This document shows, piece after piece, positions 40,890-49,321 of a stretch of 64,000 nucleotides of DNA (position 1 is the stretch's first letter; each line of letters starts with the position of its first letter). The translations under genes were made by a program, and so were the position numbers. A model generated the notes under the pieces. That model was not told the origin of the DNA. It saw only the letters and a list, made by a program, of their open reading frames with translations, and made no database searches. The DNA is from an uncultured Collinsella sp. (GTDB lineage: Bacteria > Actinomycetota > Coriobacteriia > Coriobacteriales > Coriobacteriaceae), in contig CABRHH010000005.1 of the NCBI GenBank assembly GCA_902470695.1, positions 1 to 64,000 on the forward strand, given 5' to 3'.

Positions 40890-42224
40890 ATGGCATTCGA
40901 TATGGTGACGGTGGTCGGCGGCGGTTTGGCGGGATGCGAGTGCGCCTGCCAGCTGGCTGATCGCGGCGTTCCGGTGCGTCTGTGCGAGATGCGGCCCGAG
41001 GTGACCTCGCCGGCGCACCATACCGCCGGTCTGGCGGAGCTTGTGTGCTCGAACTCGTTGAAGTCGACACGGCGCGATTCGGCCGCGGGTCTGCTCAAAG
41101 AGGAGCTCGAGCGCATGGGCTCGGTGCTTTTGGGGTGCGCTCGCCGCGCCGCGGTGCCCGCCGGCGGCGCGCTCGCGGTCGACCGGACGCGCTTCTCCGA
41201 GCTGGTCGAGGCCGAGGTTGCCGCGCGGCCCGGTATCGAGGTGGTGCGCGGCGAGGTTCGCGAGCTGCCGGAGGGCCCCTGCGTCATCGCGGCGGGGCCC
41301 CTGTGCTCGCCTGCGCTTGCCGAGCGCGTGCTGGCGCTCGTGGGGGGTAGCGCCCTGTCGTTTTTCGACGCGGCGGCGCCGATCGTCGATGCCGCCACCA
41401 TCGATCGGGACGTGGTGTTCTACCAGTCCCGCTATGGCGACGAGGGCGGCGGTGACTACCTGAACGCTCCGTTCACGCGCGAGGAGTACGACGCCTTCAT
41501 CGATGCGCTCGTGGGCGCCGAGCGCGTGGTGCTGAAGGACTTCGAGCGCCGTGAGCTGTTCCAGGCCTGCCAGCCCGCCGAGGAGGTGGCGCGCACGGGT
41601 CACGATGCCATCCGCTTCGGCGCGATGAAGCCCGTGGGCCTGGTGGACCCGCGATTCGGCAAGCGGCCCTGGGCGGCGGTTCAGCTGCGCGCGGAGAACG
41701 CCGAGGGCGGCGCCTACAACCTCGTGGGGTTCCAAACCAACCTGACGTTTGGCGAGCAGAAGCGCGTGTTCAGGATGATTCCGGGCCTGGAGCATGCCGA
41801 GTTCTTCCGCTATGGCGTCATGCACCGCAACACGTTCGTGGACGCGCCGCATGTGCTGGACGCAAGCTTTGCGGTGCCGGGGACGCGCGTGCGCCTGGCC
41901 GGGCAGATCACGGGCACGGAGGGCTATACCGAGGCCATCGCCTCGGGGCTGTTCGCCGCGCTGAACACCTTCGCCGATGCGGCGGGGCTGCCGCGCGCCG
42001 TGCTGCCGAACACGGGCGCCTTCGGTTCGCTGGTGGCCTATGCGACCGATCCGGCCTGTGTGGACTACCAGCCAATGCATGTGAACTTCGGGGTGGTGCC
42101 CGCGCTCGACGACGGCGTCCGGCGCAGCAAGCGCGACCGTTACGCGGCCTATGCCGAGCGCGGCTTGCGCGACCTCGATGCCTTCTGCGCGAGCCGCGCC
42201 GACCTGTTCGCACGGGGTGCGTGA
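40890..42224 (+). CDS. trmFO: tRNA m5U54 methyltransferase TrmFO (folate-dependent)
   Basis: The 444-residue flavoprotein starts with an FAD-binding VTVVGGGLAGCECACQLADRG. It contains MRPEVTSPAHHTAGLAELVC, SNSLKSTRRDSAAGLLKEEL, ALAVDRTRFSELV and the C-terminal QITGTEGYTEAIASGLFAAL with YQPMHVNFG. TrmFO uses methylene-THF and FAD to make ribothymidine 54 in tRNA and replaces SAM-dependent TrmA in many Gram-positives. GGGAGGATTGCGCG precedes the ATG. It overlaps the Xer gene by 4 bases; the dprA-trmFO-xer order is well known in Firmicutes. Confidence 0.95.
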   Translation: MAFDMVTVVGGGLAGCECACQLADRGVPVRLCEMRPEVTSPAHHTAGLAELVCSNSLKSTRRDSAAGLLKEELERMGSVLLGCARRAAVPAGGALAVDRTRFSELVEAEVAARPGIEVVRGEVRELPEGPCVIAAGPLCSPALAERVLALVGGSALSFFDAAAPIVDAATIDRDVVFYQSRYGDEGGGDYLNAPFTREEYDAFIDALVGAERVVLKDFERRELFQACQPAEEVARTGHDAIRFGAMKPVGLVDPRFGKRPWAAVQLRAENAEGGAYNLVGFQTNLTFGEQKRVFRMIPGLEHAEFFRYGVMHRNTFVDAPHVLDASFAVPGTRVRLAGQITGTEGYTEAIASGLFAALNTFADAAGLPRAVLPNTGAFGSLVAYATDPACVDYQPMHVNFGVVPALDDGVRRSKRDRYAAYAERGLRDLDAFCASRADLFARGA

Positions 42225-43141
42225 TCCGCATGGCCGACGCCGGGGAGCTGCTCAGGCGCATCGACGGCTTCATCGCCTACATCGCCCGCGTAGAGGGGTT
42301 TTCCCCCGAGACGGTGCGCGCCTACACGCAGCATCTCGAGGCGTATGCGCGCTGGTGCGAGCGAAAGGGCATCGACGGGGTGCGCCCGCGTATGCGCGAG
42401 CTGCGCGCATACCTTTCCTGTTTGCATGCCGCCGGCTATGCCCCCAGGACCGTCGCGGCGCATCTGTCGGCGGTGCGTTCCTGGTTCCGCTGGCTTGCGC
42501 TCGAGGGCATCGAGACGGCCGATGAGGCCGCCGCCCTGGCGACGCCGAAGGTGGGCCATCCGCTGCCCCAGGTCCTCACGGCCGCCCAGCTCGACCGGCT
42601 CATGCAGGCGCCCGACCTGTCATGTGCGGAAGGGGTGCGCGACCGCGCCATGCTGGAGCTGTTCATCGCCTGCGGCGCGCGCATCTCCGAGCTCGCGCGC
42701 CTGGACGTGATGGATGTCGACGCGCGGCAGCGAACTGTGCACCTGTTCGGCAAGGGGTCGAAGGAGCGGATCGTGCCGCTATACAGCCGTGCGGTCGAGG
42801 TGGTGGGCACCTACGTGGAGCGCGCCCGCCCCGAGCTTTTAGGGGGCAGGGTGCCGACGCGCGCCGATGCGCTGTTCATCTCCGCTCGCGGGCGCGCGAT
42901 GGATGCCGCCGCCCTGCGCTACCGTTTTGAGGTGCTGCGGAGGCGTGCGGGCTTGGGGCGCGAGGTGACGCCGCATGTCATGCGGCACACCTTTGCGACC
43001 GAGCTGCTGGCTGGCGGCGCCGACCTGCGTTCGGTGCAGGAGCTTTTGGGGCACGCGAGCCTCTCCACGACGCAGATCTACACGCATCTCACGCCCGAGC
43101 GGCTCCGCGAGACGCTTCAGCAGGCGCATCCGCGAGCGTGA
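42221..43141 (+). CDS. Xer-type tyrosine recombinase
   Basis: A 306-residue (GTG start overlapping the trmFO stop) or 303-residue (ATG 42230) site-specific recombinase. The N-terminal SAM-like core-binding domain spans about 10-95. The catalytic domain shows all active-site residues: R in CGARISELARL, K in GKGSKERIVPL, HVMRHTFATELL, H in LGHASLSTTQIY and the Tyr nucleophile in that same segment. XerC/XerD resolve chromosome dimers at dif with FtsK. Which of the two this is cannot be decided by eye; position after trmFO favours XerC. Confidence 0.92.
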   Translation: MIRMADAGELLRRIDGFIAYIARVEGFSPETVRAYTQHLEAYARWCERKGIDGVRPRMRELRAYLSCLHAAGYAPRTVAAHLSAVRSWFRWLALEGIETADEAAALATPKVGHPLPQVLTAAQLDRLMQAPDLSCAEGVRDRAMLELFIACGARISELARLDVMDVDARQRTVHLFGKGSKERIVPLYSRAVEVVGTYVERARPELLGGRVPTRADALFISARGRAMDAAALRYRFEVLRRRAGLGREVTPHVMRHTFATELLAGGADLRSVQELLGHASLSTTQIYTHLTPERLRETLQQAHPRA

Positions 43142-43180
43142 GGGCGGACCGCGACGGCGCCCTCGAGAGTTTGTGAAGGC

Positions 43181-43209
43181 TTGGAATCACGGGCTGGTCC
43201 TGCTATTAT
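43181..43209 (+). promoter_or_regulatory. rpsB promoter
   Basis: TTGGAA (43181-43186), 17-base spacer, TATTAT (43204-43209). It drives the rpsB-tsf pair. Confidence 0.7.
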
Positions 43210-43255
43210 CTTTCAGGTTGCGAAAACGCAACGATCCATCACGCACGCGCGGCTA

Positions 43256-43309
43256 CTCGCCGTCTGCGGTGCCCGGTCCCAGGTAGCTCAGGTCCGGGTG
43301 GCCGGCGAG
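43256..43309 (+). promoter_or_regulatory. structured leader of rpsB
   Basis: CTCGCCG (43256-43262) pairs with CGGCGAG (43303-43309), with an inner CCCGG/CCGGG (43272-43276 and 43294-43298). It lies in the 130-base untranslated leader of the S2 gene. A ribosomal protein leader used for autoregulation by S2 is a reasonable inference. Confidence 0.4.
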
Positions 43310-43346
43310 GTCGACACCGCGCGGAGGCAAACCGGGAGGTACACAC

Positions 43347-44105
43347 ATGGCTACCAAGATCAATATCCGCACCCTGCTCGAGGCTGGCTGCCACTTCGGT
43401 CACCAGACCCGTCGCTGGAACCCCAAGATGCGTCCCTACATCTTCGGTGACCGCAACGGCATCTACATCCTCGACCTCAAGCAGACCATCGTCGAGGCCG
43501 ACCGCGCCTACACCTTCCTGAAGGACACCTGCGCCCACGGCGGCAAGGTGCTGTTCGTCGGCACCAAGAAGCAGGCCCAGGAGGCCGTGAAGACCGCGGC
43601 CGAGCGCGCCGGCATGCCCTACATCAACCAGCGCTGGCTCGGCGGCATGCTCACCAACTTCGTGACCATCCGCTCCCGCATCAACCGCATGGAGGAGCTC
43701 GAGGCCATGGTGGCCGACGGCCGCATGGCGCTGCTGCCCAAGAAGGAGCAGGCCGTGCTGGGCAAGGAGCTCACCAAGCTCCAGACCAACCTCGGCGGCG
43801 CCCGCGATATGAAGAGCCTGCCCCAGGCCCTGTTCGTGATCGACACCAAGCGCGAGGAGAACGCGATCAAGGAGGCCCAGCGCCTGCACATCCCGGTCGT
43901 CGCCCTCATCGACACCAACTCCGACCCCGACGAGGTCGATCACGGCGTCCCCTGCAACGACGACGCCATCTCCGCCGTCCAGCTCATGAGCGAGCTGTTC
44001 GCCGACGCCTGCCTGGCCGGCACCGGCAAGGAGCAGATCTCCGAGGCCGAGATGGCCGCCGAGGCTCCCGCGGCCGAGGCTGCCACCGAGGCCGCTGCCG
44101 AGTAG
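43347..44105 (+). CDS. rpsB: 30S ribosomal protein S2
   Basis: A 252-residue protein: INIRTLLEAGCHFGHQTRRW, NPKMRPYIFGDRNGIYILDL, then KVLFVGTKKQAQEAVKTAAE, PYINQRWLGGMLTNFVTIRS and VALIDTNSDPDEVDHGVPCN. All are S2 landmarks. A low-complexity acidic Ala/Glu tail ends the protein. S2 is assembled late into the small subunit. ACCGGGAGGTACACAC precedes the ATG. It is paired with tsf as almost universally. Confidence 0.97.
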   Translation: MATKINIRTLLEAGCHFGHQTRRWNPKMRPYIFGDRNGIYILDLKQTIVEADRAYTFLKDTCAHGGKVLFVGTKKQAQEAVKTAAERAGMPYINQRWLGGMLTNFVTIRSRINRMEELEAMVADGRMALLPKKEQAVLGKELTKLQTNLGGARDMKSLPQALFVIDTKREENAIKEAQRLHIPVVALIDTNSDPDEVDHGVPCNDDAISAVQLMSELFADACLAGTGKEQISEAEMAAEAPAAEAATEAAAE

Positions 44106-44123
44106 CTCTTCTTTAGGTCCGTG

Positions 44124-44156
44124 CGCGGCCGCCAAACATGCGGCGGCCGCGTTCTT
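44124..44156 (+). terminator. hairpin between rpsB and tsf
   Basis: CGCGGCCGCC (44124-44133) and GGCGGCCGCG (44142-44151) form a perfect 10-bp stem followed by TTCTT. It is probably a partial terminator setting the rpsB:tsf ratio. Confidence 0.6.
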
Positions 44157-44182
44157 ACAGCATTCACGAAAGGATCGATCTG

Positions 44183-45052
44183 ATGGCTCAGATTACCGCT
44201 CAGATGGTCAAGCAGCTCCGCGAGATGACCGATTCTCCCATGATGGAGTGCAAGAAGGCGCTCGTCGAGGCCGATGGCGACATGGACGCCGCCGTCGACA
44301 TCCTCCGCAAGAACGGTCTTGCCGCCGCCGCCAAGAAGGCCGGCCGCGACACCAACGAGGGCGCCGTCGCCGCCTATGTTTCCGCCGACGGCCGCATGGG
44401 TGCGCTCGCCGAGGTTTCCTGCGAGACCGACTTCGTCGCCTCCAACCCCAAGTTCACCGGCTTCGCCGGCGAGATCGCCAAGGTTGTCTGCGACACCGAG
44501 CCCGTCGATGTGGACGCGCTCATGGCCACCGAGATGAACGGTGAGACCGTCGAGGCCGCCCTCACCGAGATGATTCACGTCATCGGCGAGAACATGAAGA
44601 TCGCCCGCACCGCCGTGCGCAAGCCGGCTGCCGGCGGCGTTGCCAGCTACATCCACATGGGCGGCAAGATCGGCGTCCTCGTTGAGTTCTCCTTCGGCAA
44701 GCCCGAGACCGCCGAGGCCGAGGCCTACAAGACCTTCGCCCACGACGTCGCCATGCAGGTGGCCGCCACCGCGCCGATCGCCGCGGTGCGCGAGGATGTC
44801 GACCAGGCCGTCATCGACCACGAGGTCGAGATCTACAAGGCCCAGGCTGCCGAGTCCGGCAAGCCCGAGGCCATCCAGGAGAAGATGGCCATCGGCCGTC
44901 TGGAGAAGTTCTTCAAGGGTTTCGTCCTGAACGAGCAGGAGTTCATCAAGGATTCCAGCCTTACCATCAAGGCCTACGCCGAGCAGGTTTCCCGCGAGCT
45001 GGGCGATACCGTCAAGGTCGTCGCCTTCGATCGCATGGTGTGCGGCGAGTAG
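44183..45052 (+). CDS. tsf: elongation factor Ts
   Basis: The 289-residue protein starts MAQITAQMVKQLREMTDSPM and continues MECKKALVEADGDMDAAVDI, the UBA-like N-terminal module. EVSCETDFVASNPKF follows in the core. EF-Ts recycles EF-Tu by exchanging GDP for GTP. The start at 44183 is favoured over an upstream in-frame ATG by CGAAAGGATCGATCTG. A terminator follows at 45074. Confidence 0.97.
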   Translation: MAQITAQMVKQLREMTDSPMMECKKALVEADGDMDAAVDILRKNGLAAAAKKAGRDTNEGAVAAYVSADGRMGALAEVSCETDFVASNPKFTGFAGEIAKVVCDTEPVDVDALMATEMNGETVEAALTEMIHVIGENMKIARTAVRKPAAGGVASYIHMGGKIGVLVEFSFGKPETAEAEAYKTFAHDVAMQVAATAPIAAVREDVDQAVIDHEVEIYKAQAAESGKPEAIQEKMAIGRLEKFFKGFVLNEQEFIKDSSLTIKAYAEQVSRELGDTVKVVAFDRMVCGE

Positions 45053-45073
45053 CTCGCTTTCGCGCTGATACGC

Positions 45074-45110
45074 AAGCAGGCTATGGGTTTCGGCTCATGG
45101 CCTGCTTTTT
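45074..45110 (+). terminator. tsf terminator
   Basis: AAGCAGGCTATG (45074-45085) pairs with CATGGCCTGCTT (45096-45107, one G-U), followed by TTT. Confidence 0.85.
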
Positions 45111-45171
45111 CATGTGCAGATGCACCGGGGCTGGTAGAATAGATGAAATTGTGTCCGAAGGAGGAGCTCCC

Positions 45172-45894
45172 TTGTCCGATTACCAATACAAACGCGTGCT
45201 GCTCAAGCTCTCCGGCGAGGCCCTGATGGGCGAGGCCGGCTACGGCATCGACCCGGCGGTGGTGGACCGCATGGCCAAGCAGATCCGCCAGCTTCACGAG
45301 GACGGCGTCGAGGTCGGCGTCGTGGTGGGCGGCGGCAACATCTTCCGCGGGCTTGCGGGTTCGGCCAAGGGCATGGACCGCGCCCAGGCCGACTACATGG
45401 GCATGCTCGCCACGGTCATGAACGCGCTGGCGCTCCAGGATGCGTTCGAGCGCGAGGGCTGCCCCTGCCGCGTCATGAGCGCCATCCAGATGAACGAGGT
45501 CTGCGAGCCCTACATCCGCCGGCGCGCCATGCGCCACCTGGAGAAGGGCGATATCGTCATCTTCGCAGCCGGCTCGGGCAACCCCTATTTCACCACCGAC
45601 ACCGCCGCCGCCCTGCGCGCCTGCGAGATCGGGGCCGACTGCCTGCTCAAGGCCACCAAGGTCGACGGCGTCTACGACAAGGACCCCGTGGCCTTCGATG
45701 ACGCGGTGCGCTTCGATCAGATCACCTACCACGAGGTGCTCGTGCGCGGCCTGCAGGTCATGGACGCCACCGCAACGGCCCTGTGCCAGGATAACCACAT
45801 GCCGATCATCGTGTTGAACATCGATGGCGAGGATACCATCAAACGTGCCTTGGCCGGCGAGTCGGTCGGCACCGTCGTCATGCATGAGGAGTAG
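45172..45894 (+). CDS. pyrH: UMP kinase
   Basis: The 240-residue protein begins, from a TTG start at 45172, LSDYQYKRVLLKLSGEALMG. GVVVGGGNIFRGLAGSAKGM, GNPYFTTDTAAALRACEIGA and KVDGVYDKDPVAF follow, all in the amino-acid-kinase fold of bacterial UMP kinase. It makes UDP for RNA and sugar nucleotides. AAGGAGGAGCTCCC six bases before the TTG decides the start; upstream in-frame ATGs lie on the wrong side of that site. A TAGAAT box at 45135-45140 may be the promoter of the pyrH-frr-uppS-cdsA-dxr-rseP-ispG run. Confidence 0.95.
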   Translation: MSDYQYKRVLLKLSGEALMGEAGYGIDPAVVDRMAKQIRQLHEDGVEVGVVVGGGNIFRGLAGSAKGMDRAQADYMGMLATVMNALALQDAFEREGCPCRVMSAIQMNEVCEPYIRRRAMRHLEKGDIVIFAAGSGNPYFTTDTAAALRACEIGADCLLKATKVDGVYDKDPVAFDDAVRFDQITYHEVLVRGLQVMDATATALCQDNHMPIIVLNIDGEDTIKRALAGESVGTVVMHEE

Positions 45895-45896
45895 CT

Positions 45897-46430
45897 ATGT
45901 CTGACATCACTGCAAACATGGACAAGACGCTGGAGAGCCTGCGCCACAACTTCGGTAAGATCCGCACCGGCCGCGCCAACGCCAACATCCTGTCCGACAT
46001 CACGGTCGATTACTACGGTGTGCCCACCCCGATCACCCAGGTTGCCGCCGTCAAGGCACCCGAGGCGCATCTTCTGGTCATCGAGCCGTGGGACAAGTCG
46101 CTGCTGAACGCGATCGTGCACGCCATCAGCGCCTCCGATCTGGGCATCACCCCCAGCTCCGACGGCATCGTGGTGCGCCTGCCGTTCCCGGCTCCCACCG
46201 AGGAGCGCCGTCGTGAGTTGGTGAAGGAGTGCCGCGATGTGGCCGAGCAGGCCCGTATCGCCATTCGCAACATCCGCCGTGACGCCAACAACAAGCTCGA
46301 TCGCGACGAGGAGCTCACCGAGGACGACGTCCGTCGCGAGCAGGCCAAGGTCCAGAAGCACACCGATACCTATATCGCCCGTATCGACGAGATGCTGAAG
46401 GCCAAGGAATCTGAAGTGATGGAGATCTAG
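45897..46430 (+). CDS. frr: ribosome recycling factor
   Basis: A 177-residue protein with LESLRHNFGKIRTGRANANI near the N terminus, DYYGVPTPITQVAAVKAPEA, PFPAPTEERRRELVKECRD and a C-terminal RRDANNKLDRDEELTEDDVR. It is slightly shorter than the 185-residue norm. RRF with EF-G splits post-termination ribosomes. It starts two bases after the pyrH stop. Confidence 0.96.
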   Translation: MSDITANMDKTLESLRHNFGKIRTGRANANILSDITVDYYGVPTPITQVAAVKAPEAHLLVIEPWDKSLLNAIVHAISASDLGITPSSDGIVVRLPFPAPTEERRRELVKECRDVAEQARIAIRNIRRDANNKLDRDEELTEDDVRREQAKVQKHTDTYIARIDEMLKAKESEVMEI

Positions 46431-46431
46431 C

Positions 46432-47217
46432 ATGCGGCGCGATCCCGACGCCTGCCAGGCGTATTTCGCCGAGCACCCAGCTGACATCTCGCTGAGCGAC
46501 ATCGACCTCGATCGGCTGCCGTCCCATATCTCCTGCATCATGGACGGCAACGGCCGCTGGGCCACCGCGCGCGGTCTGTCGCGCACCGAGGGCCACAAGC
46601 AGGGGATCGTGGCGCTGCGCGAGATCATCACCGCCAGCGTCCGCCTCGGCATCGACGTGCTGTCGGCCTATGCCTTCTCAACCGAGAACTGGAACCGTCC
46701 GCAGCATGAGGTCAACGTCCTCATGCACCTGTTCGCCAAGACCTTCGTCGACGAGCTCCCGCTGCTCAAGCGCGAGAACGTCCGCGTGGTGTTTTTGGGC
46801 GACATCTCGGTGCTGCCGCGGCGCACGCGCGAGGTGTTCGAGTACGGCCTGTCCGAATGCCGCGAGCACACCGGCATGGTGCTCGCCCTGGCGGTGAACT
46901 ACGGCGCCCGTGCCGAGCTTGCCCGTGCGGCCCGCATGCTTGCCGAGCAGGTGGCCCAGGGAACCCTCGATGCGTCTTCGATCGACGAGGAGCGCGTGTC
47001 CGCGCAGCTGTATACGGCGGGTCTTCCCGATCCGGAGCTGGTGGTCAGGACCTCCGGCGAGCTGCGCCTGTCGAACTACCTGCTGTGGCAGGTGGCCTAT
47101 GCCGAATTCTACGTAACCGATATCTATTGGCCCGACTTCGACCGTTGGGGCCTGCTGCGCGCCATCGCCTCCTTCCAGGGGCGCGACCGACGTTTCGGCG
47201 GCCTGAGCGCGAAGTAG
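46432..47217 (+). CDS. uppS: isoprenyl transferase (undecaprenyl diphosphate synthase family)
   Basis: The 261-residue cis-prenyltransferase has HISCIMDGNGRWATARGLSR (catalytic Asp in MDGNGRWA), EGHKQGIVALREIITASVRL, YAFSTENWNRPQHEVNVLM and the C-terminal RTSGELRLSNYLLWQVAYAE followed by FYVTDIYWPDF. It extends farnesyl diphosphate with isopentenyl diphosphate to make the C55 lipid carrier for peptidoglycan and polysaccharide. Substrates come from the Dxr/IspG/IspH route whose genes are nearby. It starts one base after frr. Confidence 0.95.
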   Translation: MRRDPDACQAYFAEHPADISLSDIDLDRLPSHISCIMDGNGRWATARGLSRTEGHKQGIVALREIITASVRLGIDVLSAYAFSTENWNRPQHEVNVLMHLFAKTFVDELPLLKRENVRVVFLGDISVLPRRTREVFEYGLSECREHTGMVLALAVNYGARAELARAARMLAEQVAQGTLDASSIDEERVSAQLYTAGLPDPELVVRTSGELRLSNYLLWQVAYAEFYVTDIYWPDFDRWGLLRAIASFQGRDRRFGGLSAK

Positions 47218-47247
47218 GTCCGTCGCCTTCGTCAAGGAGTGCCTGTT

Positions 47248-48129
47248 TTGACAGCCAACGACCAACGTCCCGCCTCATCCGATTCCGATGTGTTCGGGCG
47301 CGATCACGACGCCCATGACGACGGGCTGCGCGGCCTGATCGTGCGCAGCGCCTTCGGTGCCGGCTATGCGGCTATCTTCATCGCCTGCCTGTGCTTGGGC
47401 ACGGTTCCCACGGCGCTGTTCATCGCCGTGGTGAGCTGGCTGTGCTGCTTCGAGTTCTACCGTATGATGCGCCTGGACGGCAAGGTTCCCAACGAGGCGC
47501 TCGGCCTTGCCGCCGCCACGCTGTTCCCGCTGTCGGCGCTGGTGGATTCGATGTGGCTCACGGTGCTGCTGTTCGTGCTCGTGCTCTCCTTGGGCTTGTG
47601 GTACCTGCTGTCGCCGCGCACGCGCATCGCCGATGTGAGCGTGACGGCGTTCGGCGCGCTCTACACCGGCTTCATGCTCTCCGCCGTCGTCCTCACGCGC
47701 GCCTCGCTCGACGGGTTTGCCGGCGCGCTGCTGTCGGTGGGCGTGTGCGCCTCGGTATGGGTGAGCGATTCGTTCGCCTACCTGGTGGGCAAGCGGCTCG
47801 GCAAGCACAAGATGGTGCCCAAGATCTCGCCGCACAAGACCTGGGAGGGCTTCGCAGGCGGTCTTGCGGGCTCGCTGTTGATCTGGGGGATCCTGTACGC
47901 CACCGGTCTGTACCGGATGAACCTGGCCTATGCGGCGTTGTGCGCCGTGGTGGTGGGTATCCTCGGCGTGTTCGGCGACCTCATCGAGAGCCGTATCAAG
48001 CGCGGTGTGGGCGTCAAGGACTCCGGCAACCTGATTCCGGGCCACGGCGGCATGCTCGACCGCAGCGACTCGCTGATCTTCGCCTGCATCACCGCCCATA
48101 TCCTGCTTGCGGTGGGAGGGGTGATCTGA
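47248..48129 (+). CDS. cdsA: phosphatidate cytidylyltransferase
   Basis: The 293-residue integral membrane protein has about eight membrane segments, SDSFAYLVGKRLGKHKMVPK, ISPHKTWEGFAGGLAGSLLI and the family signature ESRIKRGVGVKDSGNLIPGH followed by GGMLDRSDS. It makes CDP-diacylglycerol from phosphatidic acid, the branch point to all phospholipids. A TTG start at 47248 is chosen because AAGGAG (47234-47239) lies 8 bases upstream; a GTG at 47239 overlaps that site. It overlaps dxr by one base. Confidence 0.93.
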   Translation: MTANDQRPASSDSDVFGRDHDAHDDGLRGLIVRSAFGAGYAAIFIACLCLGTVPTALFIAVVSWLCCFEFYRMMRLDGKVPNEALGLAAATLFPLSALVDSMWLTVLLFVLVLSLGLWYLLSPRTRIADVSVTAFGALYTGFMLSAVVLTRASLDGFAGALLSVGVCASVWVSDSFAYLVGKRLGKHKMVPKISPHKTWEGFAGGLAGSLLIWGILYATGLYRMNLAYAALCAVVVGILGVFGDLIESRIKRGVGVKDSGNLIPGHGGMLDRSDSLIFACITAHILLAVGGVI

Positions 48130-49310
48130 TGGGCGCGTGTGTTGGAGATGCGCCGCGTCAGCGCGTGGCGATTCTGGGCTGCACGGGCTCGATCGGCACC
48201 CAGGCGCTCGATGTGTGCCGTCAGCATGCCGACCGACTGCAGGTCGTGGCGCTGAGCGCTCACGCGCGCACGTCCGAACTCGTGGCGGCGGCGCGTGAGT
48301 TCGGCGTTGCGCACGTGGCGGTTACCGATCCAGCGCATGCGGCCGATCCGGTGCTTTCTGAGCTTCCGGCAGGCTGCGAGCTCGACGTCGGTGCTGCGGC
48401 GGCGTGTCGCATCGCGGCGCTCGACGACGTGGACACCGTGCTCGTGTCCGTGGTGGGCGCCGCAGGGCTCGAGGCGAGCCATGCGGTCCTGGCCGCCGGC
48501 AAGCGGCTTGCGCTGGCGAACAAGGAGTCGCTCGTGGTGGGCGGCGACCTGCTCATGCCGCTCGCGGCCCCCGGGCAGCTGCTGCCCGTTGACTCCGAGC
48601 ATGCCGCGATCTTCCAGTGCCTGCTGGGGGAGGACGCGCGCGAGCTTCATACCATCTGGCTCACCTGCTCGGGCGGCCCGTTCTTCGGCCGCACCGCGCG
48701 CGAGCTCGCGGGCGTGGGCGTCGCCGGCGCGCTTGCCCATCCCACCTGGAGCATGGGTGCCAAGATCACCATCGATTCCGCCACGCTCATGAACAAGGGC
48801 CTGGAGCGCATCGAGGCCATGCACCTGTTCGGCGTGGACCTCGACCGCATCCAGGTAGTGATCCAGCGCGAGTCCAAGATCCACTCCATGGTCGAGTACG
48901 CCGATGGATCGGTGATCGCGCATCTGGGGGCCTCCGACATGCGCATTCCCATCCAGTACGCCTTCTCCTATCCCGAGCGCTGGTCCACGCCGGCACCGCG
49001 CGTCGATTTCCGGACGCTCGGCTCGCTCACCTTCGCCGCACCCGATATGGATTCCTTCCGTTGCCTGGCGCTCGCCGAGGAGGCGGGCCGCGTGGGGGGT
49101 ACGATGCCGTGTGTGCTCAACGCCGCCAACGAGGTGGCGGTGGATGCGTTCCTGCACGACCGCGTCGGGTTCACGGACATCCCGCGTGTGGTCGAGGCCT
49201 GCATGGACGCCCATGAGCGCGATCAGGTACGCTCGATCGCCCAGCTGCGCGATATCGACGCGTGGGCCCGTGCCCGCGCGTGCGAGCAGCTTGCGCGCAT
49301 CGCCGGCTAA
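48129..49310 (+). CDS. dxr: 1-deoxy-D-xylulose 5-phosphate reductoisomerase
   Basis: The 393-residue enzyme begins with the NADPH site RVAILGCTGSIGTQALDVC. It has LALANKESLVVGGDLLMPLA, PVDSEHAAIFQCLLGE (metal ligands Asp and Glu), and SKIHSMVEYADGSVIAHLG. It makes methylerythritol phosphate, the committed step of the non-mevalonate isoprenoid pathway, and is inhibited by fosmidomycin. The ATG overlaps the cdsA stop. The order uppS-cdsA-dxr-rseP-ispG is conserved in Gram-positives. Confidence 0.96.
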   Translation: MGACVGDAPRQRVAILGCTGSIGTQALDVCRQHADRLQVVALSAHARTSELVAAAREFGVAHVAVTDPAHAADPVLSELPAGCELDVGAAAACRIAALDDVDTVLVSVVGAAGLEASHAVLAAGKRLALANKESLVVGGDLLMPLAAPGQLLPVDSEHAAIFQCLLGEDARELHTIWLTCSGGPFFGRTARELAGVGVAGALAHPTWSMGAKITIDSATLMNKGLERIEAMHLFGVDLDRIQVVIQRESKIHSMVEYADGSVIAHLGASDMRIPIQYAFSYPERWSTPAPRVDFRTLGSLTFAAPDMDSFRCLALAEEAGRVGGTMPCVLNAANEVAVDAFLHDRVGFTDIPRVVEACMDAHERDQVRSIAQLRDIDAWARARACEQLARIAG

Positions 49311-49321
49311 GATTGGATCTC

